A DNA stretch of 64,000 nucleotides, taken from NCBI GenBank assembly GCA_035079385.1, contig JAVHKY010000049.1, forward strand, positions 310,001 to 374,000. Reading direction: 5' to 3'. The stretch is from Aspidiotus rigidus. Taxonomy: Eukaryota; Arthropoda; Insecta; Hemiptera; Diaspididae. This document shows, piece by piece, positions 12,130 to 21,820 of this stretch; position 1 is the first letter of the stretch, and the number at the start of each line of letters is the position of its first letter. The notes below the pieces were generated by a model. That model had not been told where the DNA came from and ran no database searches. It worked only from the letters and a program-made list of their open reading frames with translations. The translations under genes and the position numbers were made by a program.

Positions 12130-12867
12130 ATTAAACAGAGTAGTTTGAACCTACCCTTGTCGATCGCGCGTAGTTTCGTCCGGTCGCGTCCCTGGACCCG
12201 GCTAGCCGCGCCAGCCCATTTCTTATAATCCGGTAAAGGATTTTTTTCTACATGCGTTAAAGATTGTTGACTGTAGAACGACACAATCATCGTTCAATTA
12301 CAATGGTAAACGTCGAAAGTGCAGACAGCTCGTCTAAACCTAGGCACATGTGTTTGTTGTAAAACCTTTCCTTCCTTTCTTTTCAAGAACAAGAAATCAC
12401 GCAACTATTTATAGATGTTCTCTTCACACGGACGTGACTGATGAACATCTAATAATCTTAGTAGTTTCCAATACATGCTACAGTTTTAAACAGCCGTACA
12501 TTTACTCACCGAAAAATATATACAGTATTTACATTGTGAAGTCGATTTTGAGAAAAAGGAACGCTAGAAAAATGACAATCCTCCCATGATGCTTTGACGA
12601 AAAGGTTTGTCATAAAGTTGAGGAAGTACGAAGTGGGAGAGATCCTTCAGTCCTCCTTACTCCTGATAAGAAAAGATGCACATGGTGCACCAATATTTGA
12701 GACCTCAAAAACTCCTGTGGAGAAGCGGCCACCCCTCATGGTTTCCTGGAAAAAGGTACACTGATGAGGAAATGATTGCGTGCACTAACCTATCGGCACA
12801 TTCCGAGGCTGAAATTGTGTCATGAGGTGCTTCCGTTTCTCCAAACTCTATTTTTTTATTTTCATAC
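12130..12867. other. No gene recognised
   Basis: AT-rich. A 79-residue open frame at 12350-12589 has no recognisable domain and no supporting context. Nothing else can be supported here. Confidence 0.5.
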
Positions 12868-13372
12868 GTTAATTTCCTGGTCAGTATCTTCTTAGATCGA
12901 AAATTTCCCGATCAATACCACAGTTGAGAAATTCCCTGGTCAATGTCCCGCTCCATATCCTCCTTGAGGAATTCCCCAGTTAATAAGGGATTTCCCGGTC
13001 AATATCCTGGTTGAGGAATTGACCGTTCAATATCCTGGTTTGAGAATCTCCCGGTCAATGTCCTAGTTCAAAAAAAATTTTATGGTCAATCTTTTGATTA
13101 AAGAATTTCCCGCTCAATACCTGAGCTAAGGTAGGTTCCAGTGTAGAAATCTCCCAGTCAATATATGTACCAGTTAAGGAATCTTCTGGTCAATATCCCG
13201 CTTGAAGAGTTTCTCGGTCAATTTACCGGATAGGGAATCTCTGGGTGAATGTACCGGTTAAAAAATTTCCCGGACAATCTTTTGTTTGAGAAACTCCTCG
13301 CCCAATACTTCGGTTAAGAAGTGTCCTAGTCAGAGAATCTCCCAGACAATATCCCGGTTGAGTAACTTGGAA
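12868..13372. repeat. Degenerate ~30-bp minisatellite
   Basis: About 16 diverged copies of a unit close to TTTCCCGGTCAATATCCCGG followed by TTGAGGAA, in head-to-tail order. Individual copies differ in length and have many substitutions (for example 'CCGGTCAATATCCTGGTTGAGG' near 12985). A further isolated copy lies at about 13665-13715. The divergence implies an old array. Confidence 0.8.
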
Positions 13373-13493
13373 ATTTTCAAGGTCTATCGAACTTTTCAAT
13401 AGCGGACTATATTAGCATCTGGAGAGGGTACGACCGAAGAAACAGAGAAGAAAGGAGTTCACCCTCGGTAATATGGGATAAGAATTTTTTGAA

Positions 13494-14066
13494 GCTCGTC
13501 TTCATTTTGAGACTCTTAGATTCTGAATCTTTCTCTTTTTTGAAGAGTTTTGTCTGACGTTTGTTGGGGCCTCATAATTCTGAATTCTTTCATGAAGTTG
13601 AAGGTAATATTGTGTCATGAACACCACTTATATGGATACAAATGTGCCTCGTATCTCATTTAGGGATTACCCCGGTTAGAGAATTATTTTCTAATTAATA
13701 TCCCGATTGAGGAACTTGAAATATCCAAGATTTGGCTAATTTTCAACCGCAGACGGAACCACCATCATGAATCACGGAGGGGCACCTGAAGGGACGACAA
13801 CAAGAGTTTGTCCTTGGCAGTGGCGTAGTTATGAGGGGGTAGGGTCAAACCTCACTCAGAATTTTTCTAAGTCGCCATAAAATTCCTGGTCTATTTTTAT
13901 GCGACAAAAAAAAAAAGTCTGAAACCCTAATCTCGTCTTTATTTTGTTGTCTTTTAAATTCTGTATCTTTCTCTTTCTCAAGAAGTTCAGTCAGAAGTTT
14001 CTTTAGGGCTCGGAATTCCAAGTTCTCCCCAGTATCTTCATAAAGTTGAAGTAAATGGGGTCATGA
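13494..14066. repeat. Pair of ~130-bp direct repeats
   Basis: Segments 13494-13621 and 13934-14066 share the same order of words: CTCGTCTT, GAATCTTTCTCTTT or GTATCTTTCTCTTT, GGGGCCTC or GGGCTC, and TGAAGT ending in GTCATGAA. Between them, near 13820, lies 'CAGTGGCGTAGTTATGAGG', a phrase often seen at the ends of DNA transposons. The arrangement suggests one unidentified repeat copied twice or interrupted by an insertion. Confidence 0.55.
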
Positions 14067-14455
14067 ATTCTTTGTGAGACTCAGAATTTTGTCAGATTGA
14101 ATGAGAATTCAAAAATTTGTTTCTTCTCTCTCATACGCGAAGGCCTACCAACGGGTCACTATTTTAGTGGCTTTGTCTTTTTTGATCACTATTGACCCAA
14201 AATATGTAGCTCTTGGTCACTATTTCTACGAAATGAAGAAGAAACGGGGGTGCGGGGCAGGGGAGAAAACGATAATACTGTAAATAACAAGTGCACTACA
14301 AAAGAATATTTTAGAATCTGTTGTCGCATTGCAGAAAAAATGTTACGGAAGTAGAAAATCTGTCCATAACTTGTCAAATCGTATTAATTCTTCAAAATCC
14401 GAACTTTGCCGATACGGTGGAGGCACCAGCGTCGTATCATCGAATCTTATATATG

Positions 14456-15929
14456 TGTTACGCTCAATTCACGTAATTGCTCGTAAAATTGCTCAATACG
14501 CGTAATAAGCAGACGTGCTGCTCATTACACGTATTGTGCAAAGTTGCTGCACATTACTCGTAATGAGCAGGTGGGATTGACCAATGAGAAGCTGATTTGA
14601 TTGTGGAATAATGGTGTTTTCATTTTCTTGGAATACTTCAAAAAATCGTTATAATGTAAATTACTTTCTATTATCATTCAAGGAGATCGTCATTACTTTC
14701 TAAATTCAAAATCTTATTCTATTATTTATCGTGATTGTCACAACTTCCAGACTGGTGGACAAATCATGAAAATGGCTAATTTTTTCATTCCAACATTATT
14801 TCTTTAGACATTTGGGCAACCATCGGTTATGAGGGTAAAAACACTCGCTGAATCCAAATTTCATGGTTGGTAAGTCGAATTTTGCCGCCTTATGGCTCAA
14901 ATCCAAGATAGCGGCCAAACTCATTTCAGTTTCAAGGTATAAACAGAAGGTTGTAATTTTTTTTTTTTTTTGACCTCAAAATTAGTCCATAGAAATGAGA
15001 TGAACTGTAAAATAAGGAGGATTATTTAAAATTGTAGTTCAAATAACTTTATTGATAAAGAATCTTATGTCTTGAAGGAAAAGAGGAAAAAGAACTAATA
15101 ACAGACAAACATGTTTGTGAGAACATAACCACAGGACCTTATTATCTCGACTTTTGATTCCCAAGCAAGCTCATGGTGGTCGTTTTTGATTTCCTCGGAT
15201 CAAAAAACCATGAAAACGATACCCCACACTCCAGCATTATATTGCTCATAAATTTGGCCTTAATTTGACCCAAATTTGGATCCTCATCTTGGCTGTATGT
15301 GATTCCAATATCTCAAGTAGAGTTTGAAGATCCAATTCCGTACACCAACAACCCTCCCCGCCCCCCCCCCCCAAAAAAAAAAAAAATTACGACCTTCTGT
15401 TTTACCTTGAAATATAAATGAAATGAGTTTGGCTTCATCTTGGATTTGGGCCAGAAGGAGGCAAAATTCGACTTGGCAACCATGAAATTCGTATTTAGCG
15501 AGTGTTTGGAATGAGTTTGGCTCCATCTTGGATTTGGGCTATAAGGAGGCAGAATTCGACTTGGCAACCATGAAATTCATAATTAGCGAGTGTTTTTACC
15601 CTTATAACCGATGGTTGCCAAAACGTCTCAAGAATAGAGATGCAAAGTCCACCTGTCTATTCGGCCTGCATGGCACGCAGAATTGCATACTATGTCATTC
15701 TTTACGCATGTTTATATTGCCTTGACGCACCGACGATATCCCTCTCAGTCCCCACTGAACCAAGCCGAACCGATTTGGATTGGTTCATAAGGATGCTCAA
15801 TACGCGTAATGGGCAGCTAGATTGCTGACCATTACTCGTAATAGGCAGAAAAATATTGCTGATTACACGTAATGGGCAGCAACTTTGCAGAATACGCGTA
15901 ATGAGCAATTACGTGAATTGAGCGTAACA
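14456..15929. mobile_element. Foldback/TIR element, 1.47 kb, non-autonomous
   Basis: The left end begins TGTTACGCTCAATTCACG and the right end is its exact inverse. The arms continue through several inverted words (CGTAATTGCTC, AATACGCGTAAT, CATTACTCGTAAT). Further inverted similarity lies inside: about 14805-14935 on the left against two tandem copies at about 15423-15597 on the right. The 9-mers outside the ends, TTATATATG and TTATGTATA, match at 7 of 9 positions. That is compatible with a decayed 9-bp target duplication but not proof. No transposase is encoded. Confidence 0.8.
15423..15597. repeat. Tandem duplication (88 bp) inside the foldback element
   Basis: Two copies starting TGAGTTTGGCT (15423 and 15511) run through ATCTTGGATTTGGGC, GACTTGGCAACCATG and TTAGCGAGTGTTT with few differences. 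The inverse of this unit occurs once in the left arm near 14830-14935. Confidence 0.8.
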
Positions 15930-16204
15930 TTATGTATATGAGGGCCCCACATTGTCAAGTATGATCCGGATAAACGCGTGGCTGCTTTGCTTTATTCTAT
16001 TCCGAAGCGCTTGATAAGCTCAAAATTAAATTGTCCCCTTTTTTTTACGGCCTACCTCAATTGCCATGACGGGGTAGTGACCTCCAACATCCGAGGCTGT
16101 TCGTAATCTTTTTGTCAGTAAGTCTTTTGATTAGATGAATATCAGCCAACTAAATCACTTTCAGTCATTTTTGGAGTCACTTTTCGGTCCCTTTTCCTTC
16201 GGAG
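15930..16204. other. No gene recognised
   Basis: Spacer between the foldback element and the outer CACCGA repeats of the next element. No coding signal is visible. Confidence 0.5.
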
Positions 16205-16743
16205 CGGACCGTTTCACCGAAAGCTTTTTCACCGACTAGTGTACGTTCCCCGAAATACAAGTTCACCGACTGGTATCTTTTTTTCATCGACCGACAAGTT
16301 CACCGACAATGAGTAATGATGAATGAAAAGTGAAGTTACGGGTATTACATCGTTTTCCCCTGAGGCGGCGGGGATGATAAGTTATTCCGAGAAGATATGA
16401 CTCGGACGAGGCACACGTAATGAAAGACAAGGCGCTTCTATTCCTATCTGCTCATGGTCCTGCTTTAAAAAGGAGTTGGAGAACTTACCACGAACGAACA
16501 ATAGCGTCGTGTCTTCGAGGCGCTAACAGGCGATCACGAGAATATTTGGCGCCTAATCCAAAGTTTCCAAAGGTCGTGGGGTAAAGTAAAGACAAGTGCT
16601 GAACAGTATGTTGCTGGCTCATCTCCCTCCAAAATGAAGAAGAAGTACACTAAAGTCGATACGCGCAAATCAGCTCGAGGATATGGTGGAATATCTGCGT
16701 GGCATTGCTCACAATAGTCTAGGCAAATTACGGCGATTTTCAA

Positions 16744-17033
16744 GAAAAAAAGACAAAGTGGCCTAGCCAAGGTCTGATTGCTGAAAGTTGTAGAGAATGA
16801 TGTCTGAAACAACATACCGAAGATCCCACCTTGTCCCCCGGGAGCTTTTCCACTTATGGGGGTTCCAACCCCCCCAAAAATCAGTTTTTCGTAAAAATCT
16901 CGCTAAATTCGCATGTTAGAGAAAAATTACATCTCACAAAAATGATTCCTCATAAGATTTCCTATCAGATGGTGTATTTAACATCAAGCCTAGACCCTGT
17001 AGTTAGCCTAGAAAGCTATCGAGTATACGCCTA
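16744..17033 (+). repeat. Left terminal inverted repeat
   Basis: Pairs with 19134-19428 on the opposite strand. The inner part of each arm happens to be open in one frame (peptides beginning with 'SFSTYGGSNPPK' and 'SFSTYEGSNPPK'). The similarity is at the DNA level over the whole arm, so I do not treat this as a gene. Confidence 0.8.
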
Positions 17034-17205
17034 TGTCAAGAAAATTTACAAATGCATTAAAAATTTTCCGCAACGCTCAAGTGTTTTACGTTCATTATTA
17101 GAATACAACAAGTGGGTATGATGTAAGGATATATTTTCCGGTGATATGAATTGGCTAGATACGTTTTAGAGGAATAAACTGTAACCATGGTGCGATACAC
17201 CTTGG

Positions 17206-18617
17206 ATGTATATGGGATACAGCGTGGCCGGAGGTGGATTGAAGGAGGGCTTCAGTATAATTTATGCTTCCAATTCTGTGGATGCTCTATTGTCCGGGGA
17301 TAATTATTCTAGGGCTATCCGTGCGTATCCGTCTATGCAGGAAGCATTATTGATGGTATTGTTTGCATCTTCCGATGATATACTTGCCGAAAAAGATGAA
17401 TTATATATTCAATCTTTGGTTGGGGGTGCAAACGTAGAGCTACCAACATATTATGATCTGAATGAGGACGAAAAATTGAAATTATTAGTTTCAAAGTTGA
17501 ACACTGTATTGAAAAAAACATCTTCCAGAGGGTCTGCGGCAAAACTTTGGATTCAATATATCGAAATGGTCAATATTTAAAAACATTTCATCGAGGCAGA
17601 GCGATTAGGAATTTGGCAACAGTATATCAATTGCATCAAGAGTATTATGTCGTCATATTTTCACGCGTCCGGTCATTTTCTATACGCTAAATCGGCCCAT
17701 TTACATCTACAAACTATTCTCACTTTGGAGAATAGACGAATCGAATCCGAAAGACGAAAAAAGAGTGGACAGGTACTTCTATAGACTATATAATAGAGAG
17801 TACGTTAATGAGAACCATGAAAACAGTTGGAGGTTTGACACATGGAAGAGGTATGAAGGAAAGCGTAATCAACAGGTGGTTGCTCCATGCCAATGGCTGC
17901 AAAAGTATGTGACTGCATTGAAAATTTCAGTGGTCGGTCGTTTGAATCATCTTTTCAGCATGCAGACTGGAATATTAATCGCTCTAAGCGGATTCGGATG
18001 ACATCCAAAAATTCTGTCTGTGGCTTCAAAATCGCAATCCGTTCTCATCAATACCAGAAATTGTATCCCTATGAACTGCCATCACTAGTGATGAAAATAT
18101 CAACTGCCACCAGGCTCTCAATGTTGGCAGAGATAAGATGAGAAAATGTATTGATAAAAATTTTGCAGACATCGAGTTTAAGCGCGCTGAAACAGTGAAG
18201 ACAGTGGCCAGTATGTCGTGTGAGCTAAAGGTAAACAACGAGGAAAAAACTTTTGATGGACTTTTTAGCTTCATTTCCTTGAAAGAAAATAGTGATTAAC
18301 TTCAAAAGTATTTCAATTATGAGTTGTCACCGTTTTTTCTATCCCTCTTTGATGTATTGGGTATGAGGAAAATAGCAAAATCATCGATATACTCTTTCTT
18401 CTCACCTACTGGAAACAAAGCAGATATCTGCAATGCGGCGCACTGTGTAATAGATGGGGATTCTTATTGCATTGAGTGGTATCGCCGAAAAATGCTACAT
18501 AATTATGAATCTATATGTCAAGACTATGTGTCGTATGTGACGAGGCACTATGGGAATAATGTAGCAATTGTTTTTGATGGATATTCGGACACCGAGAGTA
18601 ATACAAAAGTATGTTAG
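17206..18617 (+). pseudogene. Remnant of an uncharacterised 'VFDGY' protein family, FEN/PIN-like domain
   Basis: I recognise this as a decayed member of a large metazoan protein family found in many insect and other invertebrate genomes, with no assigned function that I know of. The first part (17206-17580) is open and ends at a TAA in 'LWIQYIEMVNI'. The same frame continues with 'AERLGIWQQYINCIKSIM' and 'SYFHASGHFLYAKSA'. Later pieces sit in other frames: 'GLTHGRGMKESV' near 17830, 'SFESSFQHADW' near 17940, then 'YELSPFFLSLFDVLGMRK' (about 18320-18380), 'VIDGDSYCIEW' near 18450 and 'VAIVFDGYSDTESNTK' near 18570. The paired Asp motifs 'VIDG' and 'VFDGY' resemble the metal-binding strands of FEN/PIN nucleases; that link is my inference. 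At least one in-frame stop and several frameshifts disable it, and the C-terminal part is missing. Confidence 0.6.
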
Positions 18618-19133
18618 CAAGTCTTGATGATGATAGTCTTGAGAAACGTGACAATGGGAAATAGAAATTTCTAGTCGGTCTCTTTCTCCGCTGAAAAATT
18701 GTCCGCTGTACAAGTGAGTTAATATCAAACAGAAGCATTTGGTAGCAAATTACAAAATGCTGATACTTCAATTCATTTCTTCATGGGGTTCTCCCTTTCT
18801 GACTGGAATCACTGGAAAATATTGTTTATGCCCAACATACGCGCACGTTGTGTTTAGAAGTCAGTGAATTGGTTAACATTGTTGTATGGAACACCTAGTA
18901 TATGTGTGTGTTAAATATCTTTTCTTTAAGACAAGGTGTGTCGGTGAAAAACCGCTTTTAGTAAGGTGTGCTCGCTTCGGAGTCTGGTGAAGGATTGATT
19001 TTTCTCTTTTCATGTGTTTACCAAGTCACTTCCCTTATGAGTAATAGGGAGTTTTTCGGATTTATCATCTATTGTGTCTCATTCTTAAGATAAGGTGACG
19101 TCATTTCATAATTGTATTGCATGCTTAACAGTG

Positions 19134-19428
19134 TGTATATACGTATATTTGATAACTTTTTAGGCTAACTATTGGCTGTAGGCTAGATTTTGAATGAATT
19201 ATCTGATAGGAAATTTTATGAGGAATAATTTTTGTCAGATGTATTTTTTCTCTAAAATGCGAATTTAGCGAGATTTTTACGAAAAACTCATTTTTGGGGG
19301 GGTTGGAACCCTCATAAGTGGAAAAGCTCCAGGGGGACAAGGTGGGATTTTCGGTATGTTGTTTCAGACATCATTCTCTACAACTTTTAGAAATTAGACC
19401 TTGGCTAGGCCACTTTGTCTTTTTTTTC
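19134..19428 (-). repeat. Right terminal inverted repeat
   Basis: Inverse partner of 16744-17033. The outer end is CACTTTGTCTTTTTTT, followed by unrelated sequence. Confidence 0.8.
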
Positions 19429-20129
19429 CCTTGTTTGCTTACATTACAATTTAAATTATTAAAATGTACCCTTCGCGGTATTGATACTGTAACTGTGATA
19501 ATGTGTAAAATACACCTTTTTATTTTTTTCATTTTTTTAAAATACACTACTGAACAGCTATCCTGTTACAAAGATTCTATTACGTGGTTCTTGGATACTT
19601 TTCAACGCTGAATACGAATCCGTTGTCCGTTTTTCGCTAGCACGTCACAATTTTTAGTAGGTAATCACGATAAATATTCACGTAATCATAACAAATATTC
19701 TCGTCAACGTGGCGCACGTTGTCGCGGAACGTAACGAACGTTTTCGATAGCGACGCTGCTATCGTCGATGTGTTTCGGGACGACGCGCGGCAAGTAAACG
19801 AGAACTTTAAGGGTGTGCTTTACTTGTTTGGAAACTCTGAAATGGTGTACGATAAGTTGCATAAATGTCCCCAAAAACCCTGCAAGGTTTGGGAAGCCAG
19901 CGGTCACTACGCGACGCTTGTCGGGCGTGCGTGGGTACTCCTCGTAACAAATGACGAGGAATGATTTTGCAAGGTCACATCTCAGGGCTCAATTCCCGAC
20001 GAATTTTAACCGGGAACCTGTTTTATCGGGGGGTAAACTGAAGGAAAATGACGGGCGCCGGGCGCCGTCCGGCAAGAAAAAGGGACTTAGAAAAATTTTG
20101 ATGAAGTGATAGGAGGGGGACTTATTCTC

Positions 20130-20310
20130 TCTGCTTCATGCAGTATATTATACTAGGTTTATACTACGTATTATACTAGGCGTATACTAGGTCCAAGCCT
20201 CCTTTATACTAGGTCTAGGCATCCTTCATACCATAAGCTTACAAGATCTTTATCAATAGCTTATCTAGCAGTTTGTCCTAGCTCTGTACTAGGTCTTAGG
20301 CTTCCTTTAT
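20130..20310 (+). repeat. TATACTAGGTCTAGGC-type short repeats
   Basis: The word TATACTAGG and close variants occur about six times, often followed by TCTAGGC or TCCAAGCCTCC and CTTTATAC. Related words in inverse orientation (TAGTATA, GTCTAGTATATGGGCC, TAGGCCTAGTACA) fill about 58730-59010, so the two places share a repeat. Confidence 0.55.
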
Positions 20311-20353
20311 ACTATAGGTCTAGGAGGTCGGTATTAGTGGTTTTACTAGCTCT

Positions 20354-20393
20354 GTGACGTCATCAGATAGTGATGGCACGATGATGACGTCAC
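20354..20393. repeat. 12-bp inverted repeat containing two TGACGTCA palindromes
   Basis: The arms GTGACGTCATCA (20354-20365) and TGATGACGTCAC (20382-20393) are exact inverses with a 16-base loop. Each arm holds TGACGTCA, the consensus CREB/ATF binding site in animals. It lies in the middle of the foldback element. Whether it binds anything is unknown. Confidence 0.75.
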
Positions 20394-20971
20394 ACGATCT
20401 CCGAACTGATAACAGGATAGGCCTACCGGGGGTACCACACAGGCTGTAAGGTGGTGAGGAACAAAAAGCAAAAAATGACACTCATATGATTACTCCCATA
20501 AAACAGGTTCCCTGTTTGCCTCAATTAACAGAGTTAATGAAGGCAATTCCGAGCAGCTAACTGTGTGGGCTGCGAGTTTTTTTCGATCTTCGGAAATGTT
20601 GTATAGAAGGGTTGAACAAAAGGCGCTACCGGAACAGAATCCTAAATTTTGGTTCCAAAAGAATTTCATTCTCGTCAGAAAATAGACGAATTTTTACTAA
20701 CTTCAACGTTTAATTGAGAAAGCATAAGAAAAAATTTTAAAATTCTGCTTCGATAGCGCCTCTGGCTGAACCTTTCTAGAAAACATTTCAATTATTCAGA
20801 TAGTCCCGTTAGAACTTGGAGCAGTAAAATGTGATTTTTGGTACCATGTTTTACGAGCATATTTTCACAAGTAAAGCACACCCTTAATCGTAATTACTAA
20901 AAATTGTGACATGCTAGCAAAAAACGGACAACGGATTCGTGTTCAGCGTTGAAAAGTATCTTTGTAACATT

Positions 20972-20976
20972 AACAG
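20972..20976. repeat. BEL target-site duplication, left copy
   Basis: AACAG immediately before the 5' LTR; the identical AACAG follows the 3' LTR at 26820-26824. A 5-bp duplication is usual for BEL/Pao integration. Confidence 0.9.
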
Positions 20977-21194
20977 TGTTCAATAAGATAAGAGCCGCAC
21001 GGGTAGTTTACGAGGAGGGTAGGCCGCTCCGTAGCGGCACGGCGCGGCGAGTCACCCGTTTTTCGTACGCACGGTACGTTAGACAGTTTTTTATCGGTTC
21101 GGCTATAAATGTAACGTTCGTTATTTGTGTAATGTTCGATATTTATCACATGTAATTAAACACGGTTTTTATTTATCGGGATTTGTTGCCTACA
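20977..21194 (+). repeat. 5' LTR of the BEL element
   Basis: 218 bp, starts TG and ends CA. It contains GGCTATAAATGTAACG, a plausible TATA box near 21105, and ATTAAA near 21155 as a possible polyadenylation signal. It is nearly identical to 26602-26819. Confidence 0.95.
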
Positions 21195-21201
21195 TAATTT
21201 T

Positions 21202-21219
21202 TGGTCCTCCGGGCCGGAT
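21202..21219 (+). promoter_or_regulatory. Candidate primer-binding site
   Basis: TGGTCCTCCGGGCCGGAT lies 7 bases after the 5' LTR. It starts with TGG, as expected for pairing with the CCA end of a tRNA. I did not match it to a specific tRNA. Confidence 0.55.
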
Positions 21220-21286
21220 TCGGAAACGGTTATTCGGTTGTTCTGTTGTTCGGTTGTTCGGTCGTTGTTCGGTTCGGATAGTCATA

Positions 21287-21793
21287 ATGACAAAAGGTGG
21301 AATACCTCACGGTGTAGACATTCGATGTTATCGGAGGTCGGTGTCGAAATCGCAGAAAAGTTTACAGGAATCAATCGAGGCGATTGATAGGGAAAAAACG
21401 GAAGAAGTCGTAGAAACGGCAAAAAATGCGTTCGACGAGTTCGCGAAGGACAAATCAAACCTCGAAAAGGCTGTTCATGAGCGATTGCGGGAGATCGAGG
21501 ACGATCAGGAAATAACGGATAGCTCAAAAATCGAGGAATTGGAAAAGGTTTTGTTTGATGAAATTGACCAGTTGAAAGATTTTTACTTGCTTGCTAAATC
21601 AAAGGTAAATTGTAGTTTACGGTTAAACGGTGATGGTATGGAACGGCGAAATTGTAGTGGTAGTGTTCGTACTGGTCTGAGTAGCGGCAGTTCAACAGAC
21701 ACGGTAGTAAGCGCGTTGGCAGTAGCGGGACCTAAATTGCCCGACACGCCGATACCCGTTTTTAAAGGAGATATCACAACGTTCTCAGATTAG
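21287..21793 (+). CDS. gag: BEL Gag, N-terminal part (ends at an in-frame stop)
   Basis: The amino end of the BEL Gag protein, which builds the particle. I chose the ATG at 21287, just after the leader, because the protein then begins 'MTKGGIPHG' and runs into a Lys/Glu-rich, probably coiled-coil stretch of about 100 residues ('AIDREKTEEVVETAKNAFDE'). It continues through a Gly/Ser-rich linker to 'PIPVFKGDITTFSD', the usual entry into the DUF1759 Gag domain. A TAG at 21791-21793 stops it there; the frame reopens at once and runs on into pol. The upstream open stretch from 21125 overlaps the LTR and is unlikely to be translated. Confidence 0.85.
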   Translation: MTKGGIPHGVDIRCYRRSVSKSQKSLQESIEAIDREKTEEVVETAKNAFDEFAKDKSNLEKAVHERLREIEDDQEITDSSKIEELEKVLFDEIDQLKDFYLLAKSKVNCSLRLNGDGMERRNCSGSVRTGLSSGSSTDTVVSALAVAGPKLPDTPIPVFKGDITTFSD

Positions 21794-21820
21794 CGTAACT
21801 TATTTGAAAAACTTATTCAT

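Larger units (their letters stand above)
16744..19428. mobile_element. TIR element (~2.7 kb) carrying the VFDGY-family gene remnant
   Basis: The inverted repeats are long: 16744-17033 and 19134-19428. They share the outer phrase AGACAAAGTGGCCTAGCC and many inner words (AATGATGTCTGAAACAACAT, CATACCGAA, TTTTTCGTAAAAATCTCGC) at roughly 85% identity by eye. The only coding trace between them is the decayed gene at 17206-18617, so that gene may have been the element's cargo or its transposition protein. No target duplication is obvious at the A-rich outer borders. Confidence 0.7.

Noticed and set aside
16831..17121. 96-codon ORF and its minus-strand twin at 19125-19340
   Set aside because: They are the two arms of the same inverted repeat. 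The similarity covers non-coding parts equally, so no gene is implied.
21125..21286. Upstream extension of the BEL gag frame
   Set aside because: It begins inside the 5' LTR and crosses the primer-binding site. The ATG at 21287 is the sensible start.
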